In this document: one piece after another, positions 1 to 6,842 of the stretch
Layout of the letters: every line of letters starts with the position of its first letter
Position numbering within the stretch: the stretch's first letter is position 1
From: Thiotrichales bacterium
GTDB taxonomy: Bacteria > Pseudomonadota > Gammaproteobacteria > UWMA-0217
Direction of reading: 5' to 3'
NCBI GenBank assembly: GCA_024763135.1
Contig: JANTGD010000108.1
Span: 1-9,750, forward strand
DNA length: 9,750 nt
The notes under the pieces: generated by a model
What the model was told of the DNA's origin: nothing
Seen by the model: only the letters and a program-made list of their open reading frames with translations
Database searches by the model: none
Program-made: the position numbers and the translations under genes

Positions 1-92
1 TCATCACCAATAAGGTGACCACGAGTTTTTCTGATTCACCAGGCACACCAATTGCTTATGCGTCTTTTTCGCGCCCAACTGCGGAATCTAGG
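1..92 (-). mobile_element. Partial foldback MITE, copy 1 (cut by the window edge)
   Basis: Positions 1-94 match the reverse complement of 6583-6676 with a single difference (AACTGCGG here, AACTACGG there). This is one arm plus the central loop of the MITE at 6585-6747; the other arm would lie left of base 1. The visible terminus is GGAATCTAGG at 83-92, followed by TTAAA (93-97), which would be the target duplication if TTAAA also flanks the missing end. The end sequence (CCTAGATTCCGC when read inward) resembles IS1380/ISEcp1-type ends, which begin CCTAGATTC; that family link is from memory and tentative. Confidence 0.75.
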
Positions 93-94
93 TT

Positions 95-306
95 AAAGAG
101 GCCCGGCAGTATACGCTTGCATGCCATGCGTGAACAAGTGGGTTTTGGCAGGTATCTGTGCTGTCGTAGAAATAGTGGGTGCAACAGCCGTTTTATCTAT
201 GAACGCGCGATTGATAATTTAATGTAACGACTCAGCGTGTTTAGATTTTGGTACCTATCAAGGCATTTCCGCACGGAGAATGTAAGCTAGACGATGTACT
301 GGCTTG
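95..306. other. Non-coding spacer downstream of the MFS gene
   Basis: About 210 bases between the MITE arm and the end of the MFS gene. I see no convincing gene, RNA or repeat. The open frame that crosses it starts inside the MITE arm and has no recognisable protein content. On the minus strand, just past the MFS stop, there is only a weak TCCG-CAC-GGA stem without a T-run, so no clear terminator closes the operon here. Confidence 0.5.
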
Positions 307-1464
307 CTACTGTGAAGACGTGACCCGAGGCGACCATGCATAGACGGTGTTGATCAATAGTAGAGCCGACAGGCCTGTTAAAGAAAAAAAGACAGCCTTG
401 TCAAAACCGAATCGTTCCCAAAGCTGACCAACGACGATCGCGCCAATTGCGCTAAATAGCGCGACTCCACCGTAGAAAATTCCGTAAACAAAGGCTTTGC
501 TGCGTGCTTGAGCAGAAATATAGGCTCTGATCGTGTTCAGGGAAATCACGGTGAATAGTCCAAGTAGTATAAAGCTCAGCCAGATCCAGTGTTGCCATAA
601 CGCAAGCACCGAGAGGGTGGCACAGAGTAGCGCCCACCAAAGCATACGGTGTGTTCCAAGGCGATCGATTAGTAATCCGCTGGCGTAGCTGGCAAGGGTC
701 TGCGTCAGGGTGAATGCGATGATGAACAATGGAATGCTGTGGTCAGCATAGCCAGCTTGTTTGGCTTGTACAATATAAAATTGGTCGCTAAAAATAAACA
801 ACAGTGAAATAAAATATAGCCCAATCAGCGGAAGTAGACGCAGATCATCGCGATGGATCACCGTTTTCGATCGGTTCTTGTCCTGGCTGGTTATATCCTT
901 GACAAAAAATACCGCCAACAAGGTGGCGATCAATCCGGGAATCAGGGTAAACGCGAAGATATAGCGTATGCTTTGTTCATTGAGAGTAAACCAGAGCAAA
1001 ATTAAAAAAATAATCGTCGCTCCGGTGAGCTCTCCTGCGATATCCAGTGTTTTATGAAATCCAAAGGTTTTTCCTGACGCGTTCTTGTCACTATAGGCGC
1101 TGATTAAGGTGTCTTTGGGAGCGCTGCGTACTGCCTTTCCCATCCGTTCGAGTCCCCGCATAAGTGCGACTCCCTGATAGCTTTGCGTGAGCGCCAGCAT
1201 AGGTTTGGTGATGGCCGAAATCAGATAGCCGGTAACCACCAGCGGTTTGACCAACTGAAACCGTTGGCTGATATAACCAAATAAAATGCGAAAAAAATAA
1301 GACACGAAGGTAGCTACTGCGATCACAATGCCAAGTTTATCGATGCCTTCCTGGAGGATGTAGACCACGTAAAGCGGTAATAACGTTGTTACCATGGAAG
1401 AGGCCAGGTCGGTGAAAAAACTTACCCAGCCAAGATAGACCACATTTTTTTTGATTGTTCTCAT
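307..1464 (-). CDS. MFS permease, 12 TM segments
   Basis: A 385-residue inner-membrane transporter of the major facilitator superfamily, of normal length for a 12-helix member. It begins with a charged MRTIKKN stretch and a helix carrying DLASSMVTTLLPLY (19-32). The first-half motif A is degenerate (GYISQRF near 63-69, with Q where D is usual), while the second-half copy is intact (GLLIDRLGTHR, 263-273). A conserved cytoplasmic stretch RGLERMGKAVRSAPKDT (103-119) is typical of a poorly characterised MFS subgroup, so the substrate cannot be named. It is the last gene of the operon: ATG lies 4 bp after the dgkA stop with no good ribosome binding site, which suggests translational coupling. Its setting with lipid-phosphate enzymes makes a lipid or lipid-linked substrate conceivable, but that is inference only. 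Confidence 0.9.
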   Translation of the reverse strand: MRTIKKNVVYLGWVSFFTDLASSMVTTLLPLYVVYILQEGIDKLGIVIAVATFVSYFFRILFGYISQRFQLVKPLVVTGYLISAITKPMLALTQSYQGVALMRGLERMGKAVRSAPKDTLISAYSDKNASGKTFGFHKTLDIAGELTGATIIFLILLWFTLNEQSIRYIFAFTLIPGLIATLLAVFFVKDITSQDKNRSKTVIHRDDLRLLPLIGLYFISLLFIFSDQFYIVQAKQAGYADHSIPLFIIAFTLTQTLASYASGLLIDRLGTHRMLWWALLCATLSVLALWQHWIWLSFILLGLFTVISLNTIRAYISAQARSKAFVYGIFYGGVALFSAIGAIVVGQLWERFGFDKAVFFSLTGLSALLLINTVYAWSPRVTSSQ

Positions 1465-1468
1465 ACAG

Positions 1469-1825
1469 CTATTTGCTCAAAGTATCCAGGAGCGCGAAGA
1501 TCGCGATGAAGAGGGTGGTGATGCTCAAGGTCAGCACCATGCCGGCCATGACATCTTTTGCTTTGCCAATTTGCGGATGTTGATCTGGATGAAGGCGGTC
1601 GAGCAGCGTTTCGAACGCGGTATTGGCCAATTCAGCAGCCAGCACGAGACCAATACAAAGTACGATAAGTGCCCACCATAGAAGAGTGGGCTGTAATAAC
1701 ATTAAGCCCCCTAGGGTAAGCAGGGCTAAAAGAACTTGCGCTCTGAAATTATTCTCTGTGCTGAACGTAAAGCAAATGCCAGCCCAGGCATTGACGAGTT
1801 TTTGCTTAAAGGGTTGATTTTTCAT
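1469..1825 (-). CDS. dgkA: DgkA-family lipid kinase (diacylglycerol kinase)
   Basis: A 118-residue small integral-membrane kinase, close to the ~120 residues of E. coli DgkA. The family phosphorylates diacylglycerol to phosphatidate with ATP; Gram-positive relatives phosphorylate undecaprenol instead. The key acidic and polar residues can be lined up: E24 in STENNFR (E. coli E28), E65 and N68 in AELANTAFE (E69, N72), E72 (E76), D76 (D80) and K90-D91 in GKAKD (K94-D95). Three membrane helices are visible, at about 30-45, 48-66 and 93-114. The start codon overlaps the stop of the upstream multidomain gene by 4 bp (ATGA) and no clear ribosome binding site is present, so it is probably coupled to it. 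The true acceptor lipid (diacylglycerol or undecaprenol) cannot be read from sequence alone. Confidence 0.95.
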   Translation of the reverse strand: MKNQPFKQKLVNAWAGICFTFSTENNFRAQVLLALLTLGGLMLLQPTLLWWALIVLCIGLVLAAELANTAFETLLDRLHPDQHPQIGKAKDVMAGMVLTLSITTLFIAIFALLDTLSK

Positions 1826-3975
1826 TTTGACGATGACTGTGGTGTTCTGGTGCAGAGTCTCTGAGCTTGGAACTGATCAGACAAACTGATGATATCGAAT
1901 TGACCCCGGGTAAAAAAATGGTCACCCAATACAAAATCTCCGGTGATTGGCGGCACAAAATCGATGGTACAGTGAATCAGGTGTTCATTGCTTTGTTGCA
2001 GAGTTTCGAGCAAGAAAGCCTTGCTCGTATCAATATCCGCAGTAGCATGCTGCCAAAAATTCCACACGGGCTTTGTGATACGGCGTACGATCCCAAGATA
2101 AACCGTGGCATTATCGATGCGATAGGCTGTTTTCCATATTTTCAGCGCTTCTATGGACGAGTTTGCTGAGTCAGGCACTCGATGTATAAACGTATAGTCA
2201 TTCACCGTCCCGTTCCAAAAAGCGGGGGCAACACTCAGCTGTCCCAAGCTTTGAGGACTGTGTAGTTCCTGCCAGATACGTCGCAGCGAAAGATGTTTAA
2301 TCGTCTGCCAGCCGGCGTTCTTCAGCGCTTTGTCCAGTTGTTGGTCCGAAGCGGCGATGATTGCCAGGCCCACAGGGAGTTCGGGTTTCCCCAATAGCGA
2401 GTGGGTATAGGCGAGACCGGAGCGATGCAGCGTGTCGACGATCGGTGTTCGCAAAGCGATTGGTGGGCGCTGTGGCGGTGGTGCGTAATTGGGTTGGTAC
2501 AGGGCAATGAAAATGGGTATATACAGCAGGCTTGTAGCCAGTAGCATCAGGGCAATTTTTTTCTGCTTTCTAGGGAGGGCGGCGCGAAAATTGATTTTTT
2601 GTCGGGCTACCAGCCATTCAGTCAGGCTGATGCCAATGATCAGCCACAGCGTACCGACAAGAAAACCACCCCATACATCGCTCAGATAGTGCACATCTAC
2701 AATAATACGGCTGAGGCCGAGTAGTAGGGCAACGGTCAGGCCCGTAAAGAACCAGCGGACCTTGGATTTCCAGTGACGTGCATAGCGAATCAATACATAG
2801 GTCAGGAAACCATAAAATCCAACCGCCAGAGTGGCATGACCGCTGGGGAAGGAGTAACTGTGTTCAAGCAATATGGCACCCGTGGGTCTGGGGCGGGCAA
2901 ATGCGAGTTTGCTCAGGGTGGTAAATAAGGTACTGCCAAGCAGCGCTGCAAGCAGCGGGAGTAACAGGTAGCGCTGACCAAGGGTGAGGAAGATCAAACT
3001 GCTGAGTAACGCGAGCGGCACCACGACCCAGGCATTGCCTAGTTGGGTGATCCAGGTGAACACTTCGAGCAGCTCAGGGCCGCGAAAAGCGGTGACGAGC
3101 GCGGAAATATTTTGATCGACGCGTATAATCGGATCGGCTGAGAGCAGGTCTTCAACGATGCCCCCAAACAGTATCAGCACATAGCCGAAACTGAGCACCA
3201 GCAATGTCAACGTCAAGCCGCTGAAGTGCGAACGATCGAGCCGGTTGTGGATAAACTGAAACACACCAGGATGGGCCGCAACCAATCGCTTGACATCTTC
3301 ATTCCCGGCAATGGCAGTCCGCACAGAATGCCAGACTGAGGCAAGCAGACCAAAAATCGCCTTGCCGTTGCGCACAAAGAAGCGCTCTGTTGCCCAGATC
3401 AACAAGTAGAGTAGGAGTACTACGAGCAGTAGCAAGCCAAGTCTCGGTAGCCACAATTGCACGAGATTGAGTGAGTGGGCGAACAAGTAACCCGCGCCTA
3501 ACCATTCGAGCCCCCAGCCCATCGCGCCCAATAGATTCCAGAGCATAAACGTGGATCGTCGCATCTGGACGGTACCTGCAACAAAGGGCATGAGCTCCTT
3601 AACGCTGGGAATAAAACGTCCAAGAAATACAGATTTGGCGCCATGCCGGTCGAAAAACCCTTGGGCTTTCGTCAAATGTTGTGGCTTGATCAACCAAAAT
3701 CCCTGCGCGATCCAGCGATGTCCATAGCGCCGTCCGAGAAAATAATTAATATTGTCTCCTATGACCGCCCCAGCCACTGCAAACCACCAGAGACCTATGA
3801 ATTCTAGCTGCCCACTGGCGGCATAGGCGCCGAGTAGCAATAGCGCTGTCGAGCCAGGAACCAAAAGACCCAGCAGTAAAGTCGTTTCTGCAAGCGCGGC
3901 GAAAAAAGCAAACCAATATGCAAAGGAATGCACCGCAACGAGAGAAGGTAAGAATTGGTTGATCCCGTCTTGCAT
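1822..3975 (-). CDS. DedA + PAP2 phosphatase + LssY_C multidomain membrane protein
   Basis: A 717-residue inner-membrane protein with three parts. Residues ~10-200 form a DedA/SNARE-associated domain, with GAVIGDNINYFLGRRYG (69-85) and GRFIPSVKELMPFVAG (119-134). Some DedA proteins translocate undecaprenyl phosphate. Residues ~250-455 form a PAP2 acid phosphatase domain with all three catalytic motifs intact: K356-x6-R363-P364, PSGH (377-380) and SR-x5-H-x3-D (S422, R423, H429, D433). PAP2 enzymes dephosphorylate phosphatidate, PG-phosphate or undecaprenyl diphosphate. After a further helix (~472-492), residues ~500-717 form a soluble LssY C-terminal-type domain of unknown function. The gene follows the phosphatase gene by 3 bp and overlaps dgkA by 4 bp. 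Start ATG is at 3975-3973 with only a weak GAG 9 bp upstream. One protein thus combines a possible flippase, a lipid phosphatase and an extra domain; its exact lipid is unknown. Confidence 0.92.
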   Translation of the reverse strand: MQDGINQFLPSLVAVHSFAYWFAFFAALAETTLLLGLLVPGSTALLLLGAYAASGQLEFIGLWWFAVAGAVIGDNINYFLGRRYGHRWIAQGFWLIKPQHLTKAQGFFDRHGAKSVFLGRFIPSVKELMPFVAGTVQMRRSTFMLWNLLGAMGWGLEWLGAGYLFAHSLNLVQLWLPRLGLLLLVVLLLYLLIWATERFFVRNGKAIFGLLASVWHSVRTAIAGNEDVKRLVAAHPGVFQFIHNRLDRSHFSGLTLTLLVLSFGYVLILFGGIVEDLLSADPIIRVDQNISALVTAFRGPELLEVFTWITQLGNAWVVVPLALLSSLIFLTLGQRYLLLPLLAALLGSTLFTTLSKLAFARPRPTGAILLEHSYSFPSGHATLAVGFYGFLTYVLIRYARHWKSKVRWFFTGLTVALLLGLSRIIVDVHYLSDVWGGFLVGTLWLIIGISLTEWLVARQKINFRAALPRKQKKIALMLLATSLLYIPIFIALYQPNYAPPPQRPPIALRTPIVDTLHRSGLAYTHSLLGKPELPVGLAIIAASDQQLDKALKNAGWQTIKHLSLRRIWQELHSPQSLGQLSVAPAFWNGTVNDYTFIHRVPDSANSSIEALKIWKTAYRIDNATVYLGIVRRITKPVWNFWQHATADIDTSKAFLLETLQQSNEHLIHCTIDFVPPITGDFVLGDHFFTRGQFDIISLSDQFQAQRLCTRTPQSSSK

Positions 3976-3978
3976 GGT

Positions 3979-4875
3979 CTAATTCTCGAGAGTCCCCCAG
4001 CGTGTACAGAGACAATCCATAGTCACTCCGCAGACAGAGCGTTCAAATCGTCCCGAGTAACGACGCTGATCGCCGGAAACGGCCTGGCCCTCACCTAGCG
4101 TCGCCGAACCGGGCCATAGCCTCTGGGGTGCTCCCTGTGAGCGGGCCACTGGCCACTCAGCCTCTGTGTTGCACCGGTTTGCCATAGCATGCCTATGCCT
4201 ACGCTGGTACGTCTTGTGCTTGAGTGCCTGGAGACCCGCGCAGTGTGGCTTTAGCTGGGATTGTCCTGGTAAGGAAGGGGGTGCGACTGACGGTGCTGCG
4301 CGTTCGGCAGGCTGTACCTTGGAGCGTGAGGGGGTTGCGAGTGCAGATACAGAATCGATTAAATTGGGAAACAGCCAATAATGATAGCCATAGCCACCAT
4401 ATTGCAGCTCATCCAACGCTGCGTCGACGGTCCAGCCCTGCTGTAGAATACGATACGCAGCCATCACCGCGCCGGTTCGATCCGAGCCATGCAGGCAGTG
4501 GACCAGGACAGGGGGTTCAGCCTGGACAATCCTGTTGACTGCTGTGCGCAATTCATCTGGTGTAACATCGTGCGCCAGCATTGGCAGATGCAATAGCGTG
4601 AGCGCCTGGTTTGGGATCAAGCCATGGTCCGTTTGCGTGTAGCGGAGATTCAGCACGGTTTTAATGCCCAAATTTTCCAGCGAATGCAAGCTATTCTTTC
4701 CAGGCTGTGCCGAGCGATATAACCGGGTATCAAGCCGGTAGAGATTGGGGATGCTTGCAGCCGCGACCGGTTGTGCCCAGGCAGGGGGTCTTGGCTTGCG
4801 CTCAGCTAAGGTGGTGCAGCCGGTGAGCAGAGAAAATAAGACGTAAAAAAGCAGAACTCGGGTGAGGCAGGACAT
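3979..4875 (-). CDS. Lipoprotein-type dual-specificity/tyrosine phosphatase
   Basis: A cysteine-dependent phosphatase with the P-loop VHCLHGSDRTG, i.e. the HC-x5-R-T signature with its catalytic Cys and Arg. The N-terminus is a lipoprotein signal: Arg, a long hydrophobic core and the lipobox LLTGC; Thr at +2 predicts outer-membrane sorting. I chose ATG 4875-4873 (298 residues). The in-frame ATG at 4908 overlaps a perfect TATAAT and would add 11 residues before an already complete signal peptide. The domain ends near GGYGYHYWLFPNLIDS, as in ~190-residue relatives. About 115 more residues follow, rich in P, Q, R and G and without recognisable content, so an old frameshift or read-through into former spacer is possible. 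It is first in the operon, 3 bp before the DedA-PAP2 gene. PAP2 and this phosphatase type are fused in E. coli YnbD, which supports a shared lipid-phosphate role. Confidence 0.87.
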   Translation of the reverse strand: MSCLTRVLLFYVLFSLLTGCTTLAERKPRPPAWAQPVAAASIPNLYRLDTRLYRSAQPGKNSLHSLENLGIKTVLNLRYTQTDHGLIPNQALTLLHLPMLAHDVTPDELRTAVNRIVQAEPPVLVHCLHGSDRTGAVMAAYRILQQGWTVDAALDELQYGGYGYHYWLFPNLIDSVSALATPSRSKVQPAERAAPSVAPPSLPGQSQLKPHCAGLQALKHKTYQRRHRHAMANRCNTEAEWPVARSQGAPQRLWPGSATLGEGQAVSGDQRRYSGRFERSVCGVTMDCLCTRWGTLEN

Positions 4876-4906
4876 CAAAGTAACAACAGTCAGCGGCGAA
4901 CACTGC

Positions 4907-4933
4907 ATTATAGCCCGGTACAGAGCATGTCGG
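4907..4933 (-). promoter_or_regulatory. Probable sigma70 promoter of the lipid-phosphate operon
   Basis: On the minus strand there is a perfect -10 box TATAAT at 4912-4907. A partial -35 CCGACA (4 of 6 matches) lies at 4933-4928; the 15-bp spacer is short. Transcription would begin near 4900, inside the upstream alternative ATG region, which favours the start codon at 4875. It stands directly before the first of four tightly linked genes. Confidence 0.5.
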
Positions 4934-4953
4934 GTTTACCATTTGGTTAACGT

Positions 4954-5151
4954 TTTGGCTGCCCCCTAAAACACGGCTGCTCTGCGTTAAAAAATGATCA
5001 CTTACGCTGTTACACTCACATTTTTCAGCCTGATCTGACCTGTTTCAGGGGCACTCTAAGCAGTTACGACACACTTGACCGGGCGCTGAATAGGGAAGGG
5101 TTGCCAAGGAGTCTGTTCGAGAATAGAAGGCATAGCGAAGGGGCAGCCAAA
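4954..5151. repeat. 198-bp segment bounded by 12-bp perfect inverted repeats
   Basis: TTTGGCTGCCCC at 4954-4965 is the exact inverse of GGGGCAGCCAAA at 5140-5151. By rough count such a pair is unlikely by chance in a 300-bp gap (about 0.003). On the minus strand a 25-codon open frame (5133-5056, beginning MPSILEQTPWQPF) starts 7 bp inside the right repeat. I do not recognise it. The layout fits an internally deleted insertion sequence or MITE remnant. I found no target duplication. It fills most of the 4934-5207 gap, in which no other gene is seen. Confidence 0.4.
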
Positions 5152-5207
5152 TTCAGTTATTTCGTAATGGCCTTGCACTTCTTGAATAGCCTCCTTGGGG
5201 AGGTATG

Positions 5208-6008
5208 TTATCCCTCTGTCAAGGTCAAACCGATGACCTGCGCATAGATGAGATACAACAAGATTACGCCGAACAGAATGCGGTAGATGCCGAAAGCATT
5301 AAAGGTGAATTTTTCAAGAAACTTGATAAATAACTTCATCACCACCCAGGCAACCAGAAAAGAGGTAATAAAACCTGCGGCCAGCACGGGCAGCATATCG
5401 CCACTGAAATCCCGATAGTGTTTCAGAAGATCATAACCGCTTACGGTAGCCATTACCGGCAGCGCGAGTAAAAAAGAAAACTCAGCACTGGCCTTGCGGC
5501 TCAAACCAACCAGTAACGCCCCAATAATTGTGGAGCCCGCGCGACTGGTACCTGGCACGAGCGCAAATACCTGTGCAATGCCAATCCACAGTGCCTGTGC
5601 ATAAGACACATCATCGACTGCGGTCACCTTAGGTTCGCGACCTTTCTGAAAATATTCAATGATCAGGAAGAAGACGCCACCCACGATAAACATAATCGCG
5701 ACTGTTTCCACATTGAACAGTCCCTTGATCTGGTCCTTGAATATAAATCCGACGATACCTAAGGGTAAAAAGGCCAATACAACTTTAGCCCAGAGTGCGG
5801 CATAACGGATATGGAACTTTTCTTTATAGTTGGCGACTACAGCCAGAATGGCCGCGAGCTGGATAATCACCTCAAAAGCCTTATTCGTGTCGGACTGCAC
5901 CAAACCCAGTGCTTCACTAGCGACAATCAAATGCCCCGTCGATGAAATCGGCAGAAATTCGGTGATGCCCTCGATAATTCCCAGAATGATTGCTTGATAA
6001 ATATCCAT
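5208..6008 (-). CDS. uppP: Undecaprenyl-diphosphate phosphatase (BacA/UppP)
   Basis: A 266-residue polytopic inner-membrane enzyme of normal length. It hydrolyses undecaprenyl diphosphate to undecaprenyl phosphate, recycling the carrier for peptidoglycan and other cell-wall polymers; extra copies confer bacitracin resistance. The first signature, EGITEFLPISSTGH, covers residues 13-26 and includes the E13-x3-E17 pair and H26. The second, PGTSRAG, covers 152-158 with R156. Both are intact. Start ATG is preceded by AAGGA with 5-bp spacing (6018-6014). It is on the same strand as the phosphatase/DedA-PAP2/dgkA operon but is separated from it by about 275 bp that include a candidate mobile remnant, so it is probably its own transcription unit. 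No good rho-independent terminator follows: only a 5-bp CCTCC/GGAGG stem without a T-run. Confidence 0.97.
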   Translation of the reverse strand: MDIYQAIILGIIEGITEFLPISSTGHLIVASEALGLVQSDTNKAFEVIIQLAAILAVVANYKEKFHIRYAALWAKVVLAFLPLGIVGFIFKDQIKGLFNVETVAIMFIVGGVFFLIIEYFQKGREPKVTAVDDVSYAQALWIGIAQVFALVPGTSRAGSTIIGALLVGLSRKASAEFSFLLALPVMATVSGYDLLKHYRDFSGDMLPVLAAGFITSFLVAWVVMKLFIKFLEKFTFNAFGIYRILFGVILLYLIYAQVIGLTLTEG

Positions 6009-6201
6009 AGAGTTCCTTGAAAGTCATTAATCCCGGAGCAGATCTTCCGCCCACCCGTTAGGTGCGAGCCAAGTCCCCGCAACCATCACCGCGCGGAGCA
6101 CAGTATGCGGGTTTCAGCATAATCAAGATATGTCTTAGGTCGCAGAACGCACTTTGCTGGTAATACCGAAGGCAACACCGGGCAGGGCAAGTCCAGCAAT
6201 G
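6009..6201. other. Upstream region of uppP
   Basis: About 190 bases between uppP and the inverted-repeat element at 6202. It must hold the uppP leader and probably its promoter. The best minus-strand candidate is TTGATT (6126-6121) with TACTGT 15 bp downstream (6105-6100), which is weak. No open frame or RNA gene is convincing. Confidence 0.3.
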
Positions 6202-6300
6202 TCAATCGTTACATTAGTTCTTGCAGAGTGTTCAACCCTCACCCCACTTTCTCCTTTTGAGTGGGTGTCGCAACAGTCCATCCGGGACATTGCGTCACGC

Positions 6301-6330
6301 GGAAAGGAAAAAGTGTGATTTTTCCTTTCC
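6301..6330. repeat. Perfect 12-bp hairpin
   Basis: GGAAAGGAAAAA (6301-6312), a 6-base loop, then TTTTTCCTTTCC (6319-6330). The stem is perfect. There is no T-run immediately after it on either strand, so a simple intrinsic terminator is doubtful, although the stem itself carries A/T tracts. Confidence 0.8.
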
Positions 6331-6333
6331 TCA

Positions 6334-6364
6334 CAGAAACAACGACTGGTGGTCGTTGTTTCTG
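6334..6364. repeat. Perfect 13-bp hairpin
   Basis: CAGAAACAACGAC (6334-6346), loop TGGTG, then GTCGTTGTTTCTG (6352-6364). It follows the previous hairpin after 3 bases, making a tandem two-stem structure at the centre of the element. Confidence 0.8.
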
Positions 6365-6461
6365 GCGGCCTGTCCCGGTGCTGTCGAAAAGCTAGCGCTT
6401 TTGCAACAACCTCTTTGAGGGCAAGGGGATGATTGTGCAAGAACTTTTGCAACGATTGATA

Positions 6462-6579
6462 GAATATTGTCCGTCTTTATACAAAGCTTCATGATGGGTG
6501 AATAGGTACTCCGTCGATATTACGACTATCGTTGTCCTTGTGGCTGTGGCGTTACGGTACATTTTACTGGTGGAGGATT
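6462..6579. other. Spacer between two repeat elements
   Basis: About 120 A/T-richer bases between the structured element and the foldback MITE. I see no gene, promoter of good quality or repeat in it. Confidence 0.4.
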
Positions 6580-6752
6580 TTCAACCTAGATTCCGTAGTT
6601 GGGCGCGAAAAAGACGCATAAGCAATTGGTGTGCCTGGTGAATCAGAAAAACTCGTGGTCACCTTATTGGTGATGAGAGGTTTTTCTGATTTGCCAGGTG
6701 CGCCAAGGGCTTGCGTGGACTTTCGTGATCCAACTGCGGAATCGAGGTTCAA
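6580..6752. mobile_element. Foldback MITE, copy 2, with 5-bp target duplication
   Basis: The element proper is 6585-6747 (163 bp). It is flanked by perfect TTCAA duplications at 6580-6584 and 6748-6752. Ends are CCTAGATTCCGTAGTTGG on the left and CCAACTGCGGAATCGAGG on the right, matching 16 of 18 when inverted. The two 75-bp arms (6583-6657 inverted, 6675-6749 direct) are about 67% identical without gaps and surround a small GTCACC-TTATT-GGTGAT hairpin. The left arm is nearly identical to bases 1-94. End sequence and 5-bp duplication resemble ISEcp1-like members of the IS1380 family; that assignment is tentative. No transposase is encoded. Confidence 0.82.
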
Positions 6753-6842
6753 TAGATGGAACTACTCAATGAATCGTAAACAAGCAAGGTTGTGGTTTCG
6801 ATTGCCACTGAAATGGATCCGATCAAGGTGAAAAAATGTGGG

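Larger units (their letters stand above)
6202..6461. mobile_element. ~260-bp structured element with imperfect terminal inverted repeats
   Basis: The ends are inverted copies of each other: TCAATCGTT...GTTCTTGCA at 6202-6225 and its inverse at 6436-6461, with 3 mismatches over 24 bases. Inside are several hairpins: one around 6240-6270 (CACCCCACT with AGTGGGTG), two strong ones at 6301-6330 and 6334-6364, and AAAAGC-TAGC-GCTTTT at 6387-6402. CTTTTGCAAC also occurs twice (6399-6408, 6446-6455). It codes for nothing recognisable. The shape fits a non-autonomous MITE-like element or a repeated structured RNA. No target duplication was found, so the exact ends are uncertain. Confidence 0.55.

Noticed and set aside
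15..227. 70-residue plus-strand open frame at the window start
   Set aside because: Its first 26 residues are the translated MITE arm and the rest has no recognisable content or ribosome binding site.
5190..5203. CCTCC-TTGG-GGAGG stem just after uppP as a terminator
   Set aside because: The stem is only 5 bp and no T-run follows on the minus strand.
6135..6452. 105-residue minus-strand open frame over the structured element
   Set aside because: It runs through the terminal repeat and all the hairpins, and its translation resembles no protein family; the frame is explained by the repeat element.
6564..6831. Opposed open frames whose peptides share a FSD-x-PG-x-P...ESR pattern
   Set aside because: They are the two inverted arms of one MITE; about 57% peptide identity against 67% DNA identity gives no sign of selection on protein.
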